This document shows, one piece after another, positions 1 through 8,902 of a DNA stretch of 64,000 bases; the first letter of the stretch is position 1, and each line of letters begins with the position of its first letter. The stretch is from Mesorhizobium sp. WSM3626 (GTDB lineage: Bacteria > Pseudomonadota > Alphaproteobacteria > Rhizobiales > Rhizobiaceae), in the NCBI RefSeq assembly GCF_000513935.1, contig NZ_AZUY01000008.1, forward strand, positions 109,754-173,753. The letters run 5' to 3'. The notes beneath the pieces were generated by a model. That model saw only the letters and a list, made by a program, of their open reading frames with translations, searched no databases and was not told the DNA's origin. The translations under genes and the position numbers were made by a program.

Positions 1-2
1 GC

Positions 3-632
3 CTATGCGAATTTATGGATCAATGACGGCTTCGCTATTCGTGAAAACGCCTGCTGAAACATGGATTCGCTAACGCCTGGCATTAGAGACGACAGTTTGC
101 CAAATAGGTATTGGGGATCCGTTGCGCTACGTGGGAAGGAGATTAGCGTCGTTGGAATGTCGTTTCTTGACAATGATTCAATCAGATTTGCGAACTTGCG
201 ATACAAAACGTCAATCTGTTCATCCGCATGGTCCGTCTCCCACAGTCCTCCCGCAACCGGGGAGCCGTCTGGCGAGCCAGTTGTTATTTCCTGCACGTAA
301 GCTCGACTGGCCGCGGCATCCTCAAACCGTCGGACCGGAATGACGACGTGATCTATCTTAATGCCAGCAGCCAAGACCGCGTCCACATTCTCACATAGAA
401 ATGGACTCTTGATTATTCTCGGGCCACACGGATCAAAGATCCCTCTTTCCAGGCCGGCTCGGGCTTTCGGAGAATAATCTGTCGCCGACCATTCGCCGGT
501 ATCCAGACCAAGCTCTGTTAGCAGCTCGACAAGATAAGTGGTTCCAGCCCTCCCCGTCCCACTGATGAAGATCCGCCTTGTGTCTTTCGTGGGGCGCCTT
601 AATCGAGGCAAGAATCCGAGTATGGGTAACAT
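3..632 (-). CDS. sulfotransferase-like P-loop protein
   Basis: 209 aa. Residues 21-38 hold a P-loop, RIFISGTGRAGTTYLVEL, the form of the 5'-phosphosulfate-binding loop seen in PAPS-dependent sulfotransferases. No transmembrane segment follows. The stop codon lies at the very edge of the window and the gene is complete. The substrate cannot be read from the sequence; in rhizobia such enzymes often modify surface polysaccharides, which is only an inference here. Its bases look less GC-rich than the neighbours, so it may be accessory. It could also be a kinase-like P-loop NTPase. Confidence 0.65.
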   Translation of the reverse strand: MLPILGFLPRLRRPTKDTRRIFISGTGRAGTTYLVELLTELGLDTGEWSATDYSPKARAGLERGIFDPCGPRIIKSPFLCENVDAVLAAGIKIDHVVIPVRRFEDAAASRAYVQEITTGSPDGSPVAGGLWETDHADEQIDVLYRKFANLIESLSRNDIPTTLISFPRSATDPQYLFGKLSSLMPGVSESMFQQAFSRIAKPSLIHKFA

Positions 633-715
633 GACGAAAATACCTGGAGGCCAGAAAACTACTGCTCAATTCGCCGGTACGGGGACGTTCTATAGACCTA
701 AGACGATCAGACAGT

Positions 716-1345
716 CTATTTCGTCCCGTACATGCGGTCGCCGGCGTCGCCGAGGCCAGGCATGATGTAGCCCTTCTCGTTGAGTTGGCGATCGATGGAC
801 GCGGTGAAGACCGGAACATCCGGGTGCGCCTTGGTAAAGCGCTCGATGCCTTCGGGCGCCGCCAGCAGGCACAGGAACCGGATATTGGTGGCGCCGCGCT
901 CCTTCAACTTGTCGATCGCCGCGATCGCCGAATTGGCTGTCGCCAGCATCGGGTCGACGACGATGACCAGCCGGTCGCCGAGGTCGCTCGGCGCCTTGAA
1001 GAAATACTCGACAGCCTCCAGCGTCTCGTGATCGCGGTAGAGGCCGACATGGGCGACGCGGGCCGCCGGCACCAGGTCAAGCAGGCCTTCGAGCAGGCCG
1101 TTGCCGGCGCGCAGCACCGAGGCGAAGACCAGTTTCTTGCCCTCCAGCGTCGGAGCTTCCATTGTCTCCATGGGCGTTTCGATCGTGGTCGTCGTCAGTT
1201 CGAGATTGCGGGTGACCTCATAGCCGAGCAGCAGCGAAATCTCGCGCAGCAGCCGCCGGAAGCCGGCCGTCGAGGTCTCCTTCTTGCGCATGATGGTCAG
1301 CTTGTGCTGGACAAGCGGATGGTCGACGACGGTGACGCCCTTCAT
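716..1345 (-). CDS. upp: uracil phosphoribosyltransferase
   Basis: 209 aa, the usual length. Converts uracil plus PRPP to UMP in the cytoplasmic pyrimidine salvage pathway. The N-terminus ([20 protein letters not shown]) and the PRPP-binding segment [18 protein letters not shown] (about residues 127-144) are typical of UPRTases, as is the C-terminal [13 protein letters not shown]. The neighbouring adenosine deaminase on the same strand fits a nucleobase/nucleoside salvage pair. About 150 bp separate the two genes, so co-transcription is possible but unproven. Confidence 0.96.
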   Translation of the reverse strand: MKGVTVVDHPLVQHKLTIMRKKETSTAGFRRLLREISLLLGYEVTRNLELTTTTIETPMETMEAPTLEGKKLVFASVLRAGNGLLEGLLDLVPAARVAHVGLYRDHETLEAVEYFFKAPSDLGDRLVIVVDPMLATANSAIAAIDKLKERGATNIRFLCLLAAPEGIERFTKAHPDVPVFTASIDRQLNEKGYIMPGLGDAGDRMYGTK

Positions 1346-1494
1346 GATGTTCTCCTGATGCGGTGTCGCCCGAAACCGCGCGCATGGACCCTTTCGGACG
1401 TGTCGCGCTTCAAGCTGCTTGGGCGAACCCTAGCGGTATTGGACCGGCCAAGGAACCGCTTGGCCCGCATCGACCACAGCTTTGTCGGAAGAAA

Positions 1495-2469
1495 TCAGCG
1501 AGCGGCGCTGTTCAGCCGGGCAAGAAGCGCCGCTTTGGTCTTGCGGTCGACGAAAGCCGCCTCGATGGCCGTCCTGGTGACCGCGGCGAGCGCTTTCTCA
1601 TTCATCGCGAAATGCTCCGCCGCAATGTCGTATTCGCGCTTCAGCGAGGTCCAGAAATAGGGTGGGTCGTCGGAGTTGAGCGTCACCTTGCAGCCCGCCG
1701 CCTGCAGGGCCGGAAACGGATGGTCGGCGAAACTGTCGAAGACCTTGAGCGCGATGTTGGAACCGGGGCAGCACTCCAGCACGACGCCCTCGTCAGCGAT
1801 TCGCCGGACAAGGTCGGGATTTTCGATGGCGCGCACGCCATGGCCGATGCGCGACGGGCGGATATGGTCGAGTGCCGCCTGGACAGTCTCCCAGCCCGTC
1901 AGTTCGCCGGCATGGACGGTGATGCCGAGCCCGGCCTCCCGCGCGATCTCGAAAGCCCTGACATAGTCTTCCATGTCGCCCGTGCGCTCGTCGCCGGCGA
2001 CGCCGAAACCGGTGACCAGCGGATGGCCGCAGCGCGCCGCGAAGCGTGCCGCCCGCTCGATCGATTCGACGCCGACATGGCGCACGCCGGTGACGATCAT
2101 GCGGCCCTCTATGCCGGTCTTGGCCTTGGCGCGCAGCATGCCTTCGCCGAGCGCATCGGTGTAGGCCTTGGGCGACAGCCCGGCTTTCGTCGCGTGGTCC
2201 GGCGAGGTGAACACCTCGGAGTAGATTGCCCCGTCGCGGGCCAGGCTGGTCAGATAATGGTCGGCCAGCCGCGCGTAATCCTCCTCGGTCCGGAACAGGT
2301 CGGCGGAAAAATCGTAAGCCGCGAGAAAGGAGGTGAAATCCTGCCAGACGAAGGACCCGTTCTGGATATAGGGCGAGGTATCCTTGCCGTATTTCTGCGC
2401 CTGGCGGATGACGAGATCTGGCGCCGCTGCCCCTTCGATGTGGCAGTGCAGTTCCGCTTTCAAAGGCAT
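1495..2469 (-). CDS. add: adenosine deaminase
   Basis: 324 aa. Deaminates adenosine to inosine in purine salvage. Metal-binding and catalytic motifs are visible: ELHCHIEGA at the N-terminus (zinc His pair), ITVHAGE near the middle (His and catalytic Glu) and LNSDDPPYF near the C-terminus (zinc Asp pair). The family usually shows HCHLEGA; the Leu to Ile change is conservative. It lies upstream of upp on the same strand. Adenine deaminase is the alternative reading within the superfamily, but the length and motif spacing favour adenosine deaminase. Confidence 0.9.
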   Translation of the reverse strand: MPLKAELHCHIEGAAAPDLVIRQAQKYGKDTSPYIQNGSFVWQDFTSFLAAYDFSADLFRTEEDYARLADHYLTSLARDGAIYSEVFTSPDHATKAGLSPKAYTDALGEGMLRAKAKTGIEGRMIVTGVRHVGVESIERAARFAARCGHPLVTGFGVAGDERTGDMEDYVRAFEIAREAGLGITVHAGELTGWETVQAALDHIRPSRIGHGVRAIENPDLVRRIADEGVVLECCPGSNIALKVFDSFADHPFPALQAAGCKVTLNSDDPPYFWTSLKREYDIAAEHFAMNEKALAAVTRTAIEAAFVDRKTKAALLARLNSAAR

Positions 2470-2603
2470 TCAAACATCCCGTCGGTCAGTCCAGGTCTTG
2501 AAAACCCACCACCTGGAAGCGCGGCTGAACACCGCGCCTTAAACAATAGCGCCCGCATCATCGATCGGCTATGGTCCCGCCGGTTTTATGACGGATCAAA
2601 AAA

Positions 2604-3380
2604 ATGTCAGTTGAGAGAACCACGGCCGCCGGCGGCATGGAAACCTCCTATGGTTTCAAGCGTGTAGGGGAAGGCGAGAAGCAGTCCTTGGTCAATGAGG
2701 TTTTCCGCAAGGTCGCCAATCGCTACGACCTGATGAACGACCTGATGTCAGGCGGCCTGCACCGGCTGTGGAAGGATGCCATGGTCGCCTGGCTCAATCC
2801 GCCCAAGCGCTCGGGCTGGCGTGTGCTCGATGTTGCCGGTGGCACCGGCGACATCGCCTTCCGCATCGTCGATGCCAGCCATGGCCATGCCCATGCCACC
2901 GTGCTCGACATCAACGGCTCGATGCTCGCTGTCGGCCGTGACAGGGCCGAAAAGAAGGGCCTGTCCGGCAACACCGATTTCGTCGAGGCCAACGCCGAGG
3001 AACTCCCCTTCCCTGATGCCAGTTTCGACGCCTACACCATCGCGTTCGGCATTCGCAACGTCCCGCATATCGACGTGGCCCTGGACGAGGCGTTCCGCGT
3101 GCTGAAGCCCGGCGGCCGCTTCCTGTGCCTGGAGTTTTCCGAGGTCGAGATGCCGTTGCTCGACAAGGTCTACGAAGCCTGGTCGTTCAATGCCATTCCC
3201 AGGATCGGCAAGTTGGTCACCGGCGACGGCGAGCCCTATTCCTATCTGGTCGAATCGATCGCGAAATTCCCCAATCAGCAAAACTTCGCGGCGATGATTT
3301 CCCGCGCCGGCTTCGATCGCGTTTCCTTCCGCAACTATTCAGGCGGCATAGCGGCCCTGCATTCGGGCTGGAAGCTTTGA
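2604..3380 (+). CDS. ubiE: demethylmenaquinone/2-methoxy-6-polyprenyl-1,4-benzoquinol methyltransferase
   Basis: 258 aa. C-methylates the ring in ubiquinone synthesis using SAM. The UbiE signature [18 protein letters not shown] lies at about residues 41-58 and the SAM-binding motif [10 protein letters not shown] at 74-83. The C-terminal [15 protein letters not shown] is characteristic. It is first in the run ubiE-ubiB-coaBC on the plus strand, with 70 bp before ubiB. The start at 2604 follows an A-rich stretch rather than a strong ribosome-binding site; Met12 is an alternative start. Confidence 0.96.
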   Translation: MSVERTTAAGGMETSYGFKRVGEGEKQSLVNEVFRKVANRYDLMNDLMSGGLHRLWKDAMVAWLNPPKRSGWRVLDVAGGTGDIAFRIVDASHGHAHATVLDINGSMLAVGRDRAEKKGLSGNTDFVEANAEELPFPDASFDAYTIAFGIRNVPHIDVALDEAFRVLKPGGRFLCLEFSEVEMPLLDKVYEAWSFNAIPRIGKLVTGDGEPYSYLVESIAKFPNQQNFAAMISRAGFDRVSFRNYSGGIAALHSGWKL

Positions 3381-3450
3381 CGCCGTCGCCCATCTCCAAC
3401 ACGCGACGTGCCTTGCGCCAGTTCAATGAACCGGTGGGGCGGACGCGGCC

Positions 3451-5025
3451 ATGAGCACCGTCAGCGCGGGGTTCCGGCTCGTACGGGCCGGTTGGGTGCT
3501 GGTGCGCGAGGGCGTCGTCGCTGCCTTGCCCGGCGAGGAACTGTCCGGCCTGCCGAAATTCGGCTGGCGGCTGGCGCGGCTGTTCACCCGCCGCCGCGCG
3601 CTTGCCTATGAGCGCAGCGACCGGCTGGCCAAGGCAGTGGTCCGGCTCGGCCCATCCTATGTCAAGCTTGGCCAGTTCCTGGCGACGCGGCCCGATGTCG
3701 TCGGCAACGACATGGCGCTCGATCTCGCCATGCTGCAGGACAAGATGCACACCTTCCCGACGGCCGAGGCGGTCGCGGCGATCGAAGCCTCGCTCGGACG
3801 CAAGCTCGGCGATCTCTACAAGCAATTCGGCGACCCGGTCGCCGCCGCCTCCATCGCTCAGGTCCATGCCGCTGAAACCGTCGATGGCGGCGTCGCCAGG
3901 AAGGTAGCGGTCAAGGTCATCCGGCCAGGCGTGCGCCGCCGCTTCTTCCACGACCTCGAAAGCTATTTCCTCGCCGCCCGCCTGCAGGAAAAATACATAC
4001 GGTCGTCGCGCCGGCTGAGGCCGGTCGAAGTAACCGAGACGCTGGCGCAGACCACCAGGATCGAGATGGACCTGCGCCTCGAAGCGGCCGCGCTCTCGGA
4101 ACTTGGCCAAAGCACCAGGGAAGACCCTGGCTTTCGCGTCCCTTCGGTGGACTGGGAACGCACCGGTCGCGACGTGCTGACCATGGAATGGGTCGACGGC
4201 GTCAAGATGAACGACCTCGCCGGCCTCGAAGCCGCCGGCCATGACCTGAAGGCGATCGCCGCCAATCTCATCCAGTCCTTCCTGCGCCATACGCTGCGCG
4301 ACGGCTTCTTCCATGCCGACATGCATCCGGGCAATTTGTTCGTCGAGGCAAACGGCACCATCGTCGCCGTCGATCTCGGTATTGCCGGACGCCTCGGCAA
4401 GAAGGAGCGCCGCTTCCTCGCCGAGATCCTCTACGGCTTCATCACACGCGACTATCTGCGCGTCGCCGAGGTGCATTTCGAAGCCGGCTATGTGCCGCGC
4501 CAGCACAACGTCTCCGCCTTCGCGCAGGCGATCCGTGCGATCGGCGAGCCGATCCACGGCCAGCCGGCCGAAACCATTTCTATGGCCAAGCTTTTGACGC
4601 TGCTGTTCGAGGTGACCGAACTCTTCGACATGGCGACACGGCCTGAATTGATCCTGCTGCAGAAAACGATGGTGGTGGTCGAGGGCGTGGCGCGTACGCT
4701 CGATCCGGCTTTCAACATGTGGAGGACCGCCGAGCCGGTAGTCAGTGGCTGGATAGCCGGTAACCTCGGGCCGCGCGGCTTGCTGACCGACGCGCGCGAC
4801 GGCGGCAAGGCGATGCTGGCGCTGATCCGCCAGGCGCCGGAACTCGCGGCCCGTACGGAACGGCTGTCGAGAGAGATCGACCTGATGGCCGAGCACGGCC
4901 TGCGCTTCGATGAGGCGACCGCCCGCGCCATCGGCAAGGCCGAGGCACGCTACAGCCGTTCTGGCCGTGTGGCGCTGTGGGTGATCGCGCTGACGCTGGT
5001 CTATATCGCCTGGAAGCTTCTTTAG
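3451..5025 (+). CDS. ubiB: UbiB-family atypical kinase for ubiquinone synthesis
   Basis: 524 aa. UbiB (ABC1/ADCK family) is a kinase-like ATPase that supports the membrane steps of ubiquinone synthesis. The family KxGQ motif is seen as VKLGQFLATRPD at about residues 71-82. The A-rich loop equivalent is AAASIAQVHAA, and the catalytic/metal loop reads FHADMHPGNLFV followed by VDLGIAGRL. A C-terminal hydrophobic helix (VALWVIALTLVYIAWKLL) anchors the protein. It sits directly behind ubiE, which supports the assignment. Confidence 0.95.
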   Translation: MSTVSAGFRLVRAGWVLVREGVVAALPGEELSGLPKFGWRLARLFTRRRALAYERSDRLAKAVVRLGPSYVKLGQFLATRPDVVGNDMALDLAMLQDKMHTFPTAEAVAAIEASLGRKLGDLYKQFGDPVAAASIAQVHAAETVDGGVARKVAVKVIRPGVRRRFFHDLESYFLAARLQEKYIRSSRRLRPVEVTETLAQTTRIEMDLRLEAAALSELGQSTREDPGFRVPSVDWERTGRDVLTMEWVDGVKMNDLAGLEAAGHDLKAIAANLIQSFLRHTLRDGFFHADMHPGNLFVEANGTIVAVDLGIAGRLGKKERRFLAEILYGFITRDYLRVAEVHFEAGYVPRQHNVSAFAQAIRAIGEPIHGQPAETISMAKLLTLLFEVTELFDMATRPELILLQKTMVVVEGVARTLDPAFNMWRTAEPVVSGWIAGNLGPRGLLTDARDGGKAMLALIRQAPELAARTERLSREIDLMAEHGLRFDEATARAIGKAEARYSRSGRVALWVIALTLVYIAWKLL

Positions 5026-5063
5026 CCCCGCCGCCGCTTCGAGTCCTGCGGCTTGCGGCAACT

Positions 5064-5113
5064 TGATTGCATTGCTATCATCGCTATCAGGTAAGACGAG
5101 TAGAGTGCAATCA
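5064..5113 (+). promoter_or_regulatory. FitAB-like operator half-sites upstream of coaBC
   Basis: The octamer TGCTATCA occurs at 5073-5080 and, with one change, as CGCTATCA at 5082-5089, in direct orientation nine bases apart. They are enclosed by a perfect 8-bp inverted repeat, TGATTGCA at 5064-5071 and TGCAATCA at 5106-5113, one base before the start codon. From memory, TGCTATCA is the half-site reported for the gonococcal FitAB toxin-antitoxin repressor. The downstream gene encodes a FitA-type domain, so self-repression is a reasonable inference, not shown. Confidence 0.45.
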
Positions 5114-5114
5114 T

Positions 5115-6587
5115 ATGGCCAGCATCACGATCCGCAACCTTGATGATGAGGTCAAGGAACTGCTGCGCCAGTTGGCGGCGGAAAACGATCGCTCCATGGA
5201 AGAACAGGCGCGGGTGATGATCCGGGCCGCTGTCGACGGCCAGATCGGCCCGGTTGGCCGTCTCGATCAGATCGAGAAAGCCCTCCTTGAACTCGCCAGT
5301 TCGCAAGGCGCCCCGACCGTGGCGTCGGCCTTGGCAGTCAAGAGCTTGCCGCGAGGCACACTTTCCAACAAGCGCATCCTGCTCATCATCGGCGGCGGCA
5401 TCGCCGCCTACAAGGCGCTCGATCTGATCCGCCGGCTGCGCGAGCGTGGTGCGGCGGTGCGGGTGGTCATGACGTCGGCGGCGCAGGAATTCGTGACAAC
5501 GCTGTCGGTCGGGACGCTCTCCGCCGACCATGTCTTCACCGACATGTTCGACCGCAACGATGAACACGATGTCGGCCACATCAGGCTATCGCGCGAGGCG
5601 GACCTCCTGGTGGTGGCGCCCGCAACCGCCGACCTGATGGCCAAGCTCGCCAATGGCCATGCCAACGATCTGGCCTCGACCGTGCTCATCGCCACCGACA
5701 AGCCGGTGCTGATGGCCCCGGCCATGAACCCGAAGATGTGGTCGCATCCCGCCACCCGCCGCAACCGCGCGACCTTGGGCAAGGACGGCATCACCTTCGT
5801 CGGCCCCGCCAAGGGTGAGATGGCCGAGAGCAACGAGGCCGGCGAAGGCCGCATGTCCGAACCGTTGGAGATCATCGCCGCGGTCGAGGCGCTGCTCGAT
5901 GCCGGCCCCAAGCCGCTGGCGGGGCGCAGGATCATCGTCACCTCAGGCCCGACGCACGAGCCGATCGATCCCGTGCGCTATATCGCCAACCGGTCGTCCG
6001 GCAAGCAGGGCCACGCCATCGCCGCGGCATTGGCAAAGCTTGGCGCCGATGTCCGACTTGTCTCCGGTCCCGTAAGCATTGCCGATCCAGCCGGCGTGAA
6101 AACCATCCATGTCGAGCGAGCGCAGGAAATGCGCGACGCGGTGGAACAGCTTCTGCCTGCCGACGCCGCGGTATTCGTCGCCGCCGTTGCAGACTGGCGC
6201 ACCGAGAATTCGGCCGGTGAGAAGATCAAGAAGGTCGCGGGCGAAGGCCCGCCGGTGCTGCGCATGGTCGAGAACCCCGACATCCTGGCTGGTGTCGGTC
6301 ACCACGAGCAGCGACCCGGCCTGGTCGTCGGCTTTGCCGCCGAGACGCAGGATCTCTTGCGCAACGCCGAGGCCAAGCTCAGCAAGAAAGGTGCCGATCT
6401 CATCGTCGCCAACGATGTGTCGCAGACCAGCGGCATCGGTCCTTCAGGCGTGATGGGCGGCGATCGCAACCGGGTCCGGATCGTGTCTAGGACCGGCATC
6501 GAGGAATGGCCTGAAATGACCAAGGACGAGGTGGCGGCGCGGCTCGCCGCGCTCATCGCCGCGCGGTTGAAAACGATCGTCGTCTGA
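5115..6587 (+). CDS. coaBC: FitA-type ribbon-helix-helix domain fused to bifunctional CoaBC
   Basis: 490 aa from the ATG at 5115; an upstream in-frame extension of 16 residues falls in the presumed operator and is rejected. CoaBC makes 4'-phosphopantetheine for CoA: ligation of cysteine to phosphopantothenate, then decarboxylation. Residues 1-45 form a FitA-like ribbon-helix-helix (MASITIRNLDDEVKELLRQL). A linker follows, then the flavin-dependent decarboxylase from about 86 (GGGIAAYKALD, VGHIRLSREADL with the catalytic His, PAMNPKMW) and the ligase (SGPTHEPIDPVRYIANRSSG, GFAAET). The usual CoaC ACG motif reads ESN here. No FitB/VapC toxin gene is adjacent. It is third in ubiE-ubiB-coaBC. Confidence 0.93.
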   Translation: MASITIRNLDDEVKELLRQLAAENDRSMEEQARVMIRAAVDGQIGPVGRLDQIEKALLELASSQGAPTVASALAVKSLPRGTLSNKRILLIIGGGIAAYKALDLIRRLRERGAAVRVVMTSAAQEFVTTLSVGTLSADHVFTDMFDRNDEHDVGHIRLSREADLLVVAPATADLMAKLANGHANDLASTVLIATDKPVLMAPAMNPKMWSHPATRRNRATLGKDGITFVGPAKGEMAESNEAGEGRMSEPLEIIAAVEALLDAGPKPLAGRRIIVTSGPTHEPIDPVRYIANRSSGKQGHAIAAALAKLGADVRLVSGPVSIADPAGVKTIHVERAQEMRDAVEQLLPADAAVFVAAVADWRTENSAGEKIKKVAGEGPPVLRMVENPDILAGVGHHEQRPGLVVGFAAETQDLLRNAEAKLSKKGADLIVANDVSQTSGIGPSGVMGGDRNRVRIVSRTGIEEWPEMTKDEVAARLAALIAARLKTIVV

Positions 6588-6591
6588 CAAG

Positions 6592-6611
6592 TGTTGGCGG
6601 AGCCGCCAACA
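6592..6611. terminator. stem-loop between convergent coaBC and IalB genes
   Basis: The arms TGTTGGCGG and CCGCCAACA are perfectly complementary, separated by AG. The hairpin begins 5 bases after the coaBC stop and lies before the end of the opposing gene, so it could stop transcription from both sides. There is no T tract. Confidence 0.5.
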
Positions 6612-6638
6612 TCCTGTTGCGTGCTGTGCGCTAAGCCG

Positions 6639-7223
6639 TCAGTTGGCTAAAAGCTCAGCCGTGCGGGCAAGCGCCCCGCCGAAGCCATTGAGCGGAATTG
6701 AAAAGCTTACGACTTGCCCGGTATCGGCCGCGAACGCGTCGATCTTGAGCGTGGTGCCGTTCTTCAGCAGCGGCGTGACATTGGCATCGAACGCCACCGG
6801 CACAAGGCAGCCGACCACCTGGCAGGTGTTGAACGGCAGGCTGCCATCGAGCTTCTGGTCGTCTATGGTCAGCGCGACACCCTTGGCAAGCGCCAGGCCG
6901 AACGGCAGGGCAAGAGTTCCGGTCGCATCCTCGCCGGTCTTGCTCGACAGCTCGATCGCCAGCAGCCGCTGGTTGCTTTGCTTGTTGAACTGCTGATGCG
7001 ACAGGCTGCAGACCTTGTTCGTGCCCGATATCTGGCAATTGACCGTCCAGTCGCCGTGAGTTTCGGACAAGGCCAATGCACCGCCGGGCAGCTGCGGCGC
7101 GTCAACTGCGGCGGGCGGTGTTGCCGTCACCTTGTCGCTCTTGGTTTGCGCCGCCATCGCCGGCAGGCCGGCGATACAGGCGGCACCCAGCACTGCTGCG
7201 AAATACGCGTATTTCCTCATCAA
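6639..7223 (-). CDS. IalB (invasion-associated locus B) family exported protein
   Basis: 194 aa with an N-terminal signal peptide ending near GLPAMAAQ. After a Pro/Ala-rich linker the family core appears: HGDWTVNCQ, a second Cys in KVCSLSHQQF, then LPFGLALAKGVALTIDD and a Cys pair in FNTCQVVGCLVPVAFD. This pattern is that of IalB-type periplasmic/outer-membrane proteins first described in Bartonella and common in Rhizobiales. The biochemical role is unknown. It lies just downstream of the autotransporter remnant on the same strand. Confidence 0.88.
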   Translation of the reverse strand: MMRKYAYFAAVLGAACIAGLPAMAAQTKSDKVTATPPAAVDAPQLPGGALALSETHGDWTVNCQISGTNKVCSLSHQQFNKQSNQRLLAIELSSKTGEDATGTLALPFGLALAKGVALTIDDQKLDGSLPFNTCQVVGCLVPVAFDANVTPLLKNGTTLKIDAFAADTGQVVSFSIPLNGFGGALARTAELLAN

Positions 7224-7252
7224 GACCTCTCCCGGCTCCGCCTCGAGCCAGT

Positions 7253-7760
7253 CTAGAAACTGGCCTTGAGAGACGCGCTGACTGCATTCTGTTTGACCGT
7301 TTCCCCGAAGGCGCCATTATACCTGACGGACATGCCAACGCATTGACGCCTTTCGGCTCGAGGCCGGCGCCGACCCGATAGAGCGGCGAATCGATCGCTT
7401 CCGTCAAGTGCAATGCCGGATAGCCGGGCAGATTCTCCGCAGCCGCAAAGCGGCCACTGCGCCATCTGGAACACGCCCGGATCGGTGAGTGCCGGAACCC
7501 GGATCCTGCGCCAGTTCGAGGAAGGTCGGATCGTCGGCGTAGAGAACGAGATCGGTGCCGTTATCCACCTTGAACTGGACGTTGAAGTCCACTGCCGGAT
7601 GCAAGGTCTTCGCCTCGATGCCGGAATCGGCCATCGCCGAACCCTTGGCCACCACATATTCGGTGAACAGCTTGTCGATCGACAGGAAGTTCAGCGGAGC
7701 TTCGCCGTCGAGGTCGCCCGCACCTGATCAGCGCTGGGGCATCGGTGATCTGGTTGTTGA
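7253..7760 (-). pseudogene. decayed C-terminal end of an autotransporter outer-membrane protein
   Basis: Three different minus-strand frames each keep a coherent protein fragment: VVAKGSAMADSGIEA...DFNVQFKVDNGTDLVLY (about 7655-7460), EAIDSPLYRVGAGLEP (about 7400-7330) and SVRYNGAFGETVKQNAVSAS ending in Phe (about 7330-7253). The last looks like the final strands of an autotransporter beta-barrel. Reading them together needs at least two frameshifts, and no start or passenger domain is present. This is best explained as a remnant. Sequencing error is a weaker alternative because several breaks are needed. Confidence 0.6.
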
Positions 7761-7846
7761 GGTCCACGTCGCATTCCCGCCATGGCATCGCAGGACAAAC
7801 ACCCTATATATCTGGTGTGATGAGGTTTTTCTGCAGGAATGAGCGG

Positions 7847-8155
7847 ATGTACATGCGTCGTACAGCTATGAGTTTCGTACTGGCGGTGCTGGCCGGGGCG
7901 GCTTTCGTCGGCTTTGCATCGCCTGCTTCCGCGCAGGTGCTCGATCCTGCGGCCAGAAACAATGTGCTCATCCAGCAGAATGACCTGCAGGCCTTGCAGA
8001 GCCGGGTTCAGCGGCAGCAATTTCAGCAACAGCAACAGCAGTATCGTGCCCAGGATCGCGTCATCGTCCAGCAGCCGCCGCCTCTCGTTCCGCAGGTCAG
8101 GCCGAGCTGCCAGACGCAGATAATCGGCAACACCGCCGTCAGCACCTGCCGCTGA
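7847..8155 (+). CDS. small exported Gln-rich protein of unknown function
   Basis: 102 aa from the ATG at 7847, preceded by AGGA at a suitable distance. A signal peptide runs MYMRRTAMSFVLAVLAGAAF... to a likely cut at ASA|QV. The mature part has LIQQNDLQALQSRVQRQQ followed by a Gln run (QQFQQQQQQYRAQDR), then a Pro-rich segment and two Cys (PSCQTQIIGNTAVSTCR) that could pair. The Gln region could form a short amphipathic helix. No family recognised; similar small periplasmic proteins are common in rhizobia. Confidence 0.7.
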   Translation: MYMRRTAMSFVLAVLAGAAFVGFASPASAQVLDPAARNNVLIQQNDLQALQSRVQRQQFQQQQQQYRAQDRVIVQQPPPLVPQVRPSCQTQIIGNTAVSTCR

Positions 8156-8282
8156 TCGACGGGCATCTTCTTTTATTTAGCCGACTTACATGGTAGGGCA
8201 CTTTAGGTGCCCTTGCGGCAGTTTGGATTTTGCAGAGGCGTCGCATCACGCTAAGGGGCATTGGAGCGACTGGATTATCAAG

Positions 8283-8759
8283 ATGGCAGCCACCAAGAAA
8301 AAGGCCGTGCGCCAGGCCAAGAAAGGCGAAAGGATCCGCCAGGTGGCGGCCATTCCCTTTCGGCTGAACCCGCGCGGCGGCATCGAGGTGATGCTGGTCA
8401 CATCGAGAACGACGAGACGCTTCATCGTGCCCAAGGGGTGGCCGATGAAAGGCAAGAGCGGGCGCAAGGCAGCCACCATCGAGGCATTGGAGGAAGCCGG
8501 GGTGCTTGGCAAAACGCTGAAGCAGCCGGTGGGCACCTATTCCTACTGGAAACGCTTGGCCAACCGCTTTGTCCGCGTCGACGTCATCGTGTTTCTGCTG
8601 GAAGTGACGGAAGAGCTTGCCGACTGGCAGGAGGCCAAGCGGCGGCAGCGGGCCTGGCTGGCGCCGGCCGAGGCCGCGATGCTCATCGACGAGCCCGATC
8701 TCTCGACACTGGTGAACACCTTGGCGCTGCCCAAGCCTGCGCCGCTCGAGCAGGCATAA
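8283..8759 (+). CDS. NUDIX hydrolase
   Basis: 158 aa from the ATG at 8283; a longer in-frame reading lacks coding character. The N-terminus is Lys-rich. The segment FIVPKGWPMKGKS begins the Nudix box, which continues to ATIEALEEAGVLG. The EExG end is intact, but the usual first Glu is Lys and the Arg of RE is Ile. The PKGW start resembles the diphosphoinositol-polyphosphate/Ap4A branch. The likely role is hydrolysis of a nucleoside or inositol diphosphate; the substrate is unknown. The gene stands alone on the plus strand. Confidence 0.85.
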   Translation: MAATKKKAVRQAKKGERIRQVAAIPFRLNPRGGIEVMLVTSRTTRRFIVPKGWPMKGKSGRKAATIEALEEAGVLGKTLKQPVGTYSYWKRLANRFVRVDVIVFLLEVTEELADWQEAKRRQRAWLAPAEAAMLIDEPDLSTLVNTLALPKPAPLEQA

Positions 8760-8902
8760 GCCTCAATTATCCGTCCCCTCATCTGCAGGAAGCGGTCGTG
8801 CCGGCGGGCCGCTATAGGCCCACAGCCATTCGCGCGGAAAGGTGTGGGCGGTTTCCCGTCCATATTGCGTCGCAACAAAGAGTTTGAAGCGCTCGAAAGC
8901 GC

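Noticed and set aside
785-1660. Long plus-strand open frame across upp
   Set aside because: It lies opposite upp and add, has a composition typical of antisense frames in GC-rich DNA, and shows no family motif.
3217-5061. 614-codon open frame opposite ubiE and ubiB
   Set aside because: Antisense shadow of recognised genes; His/Arg/Asp/Gln-rich composition without domains.
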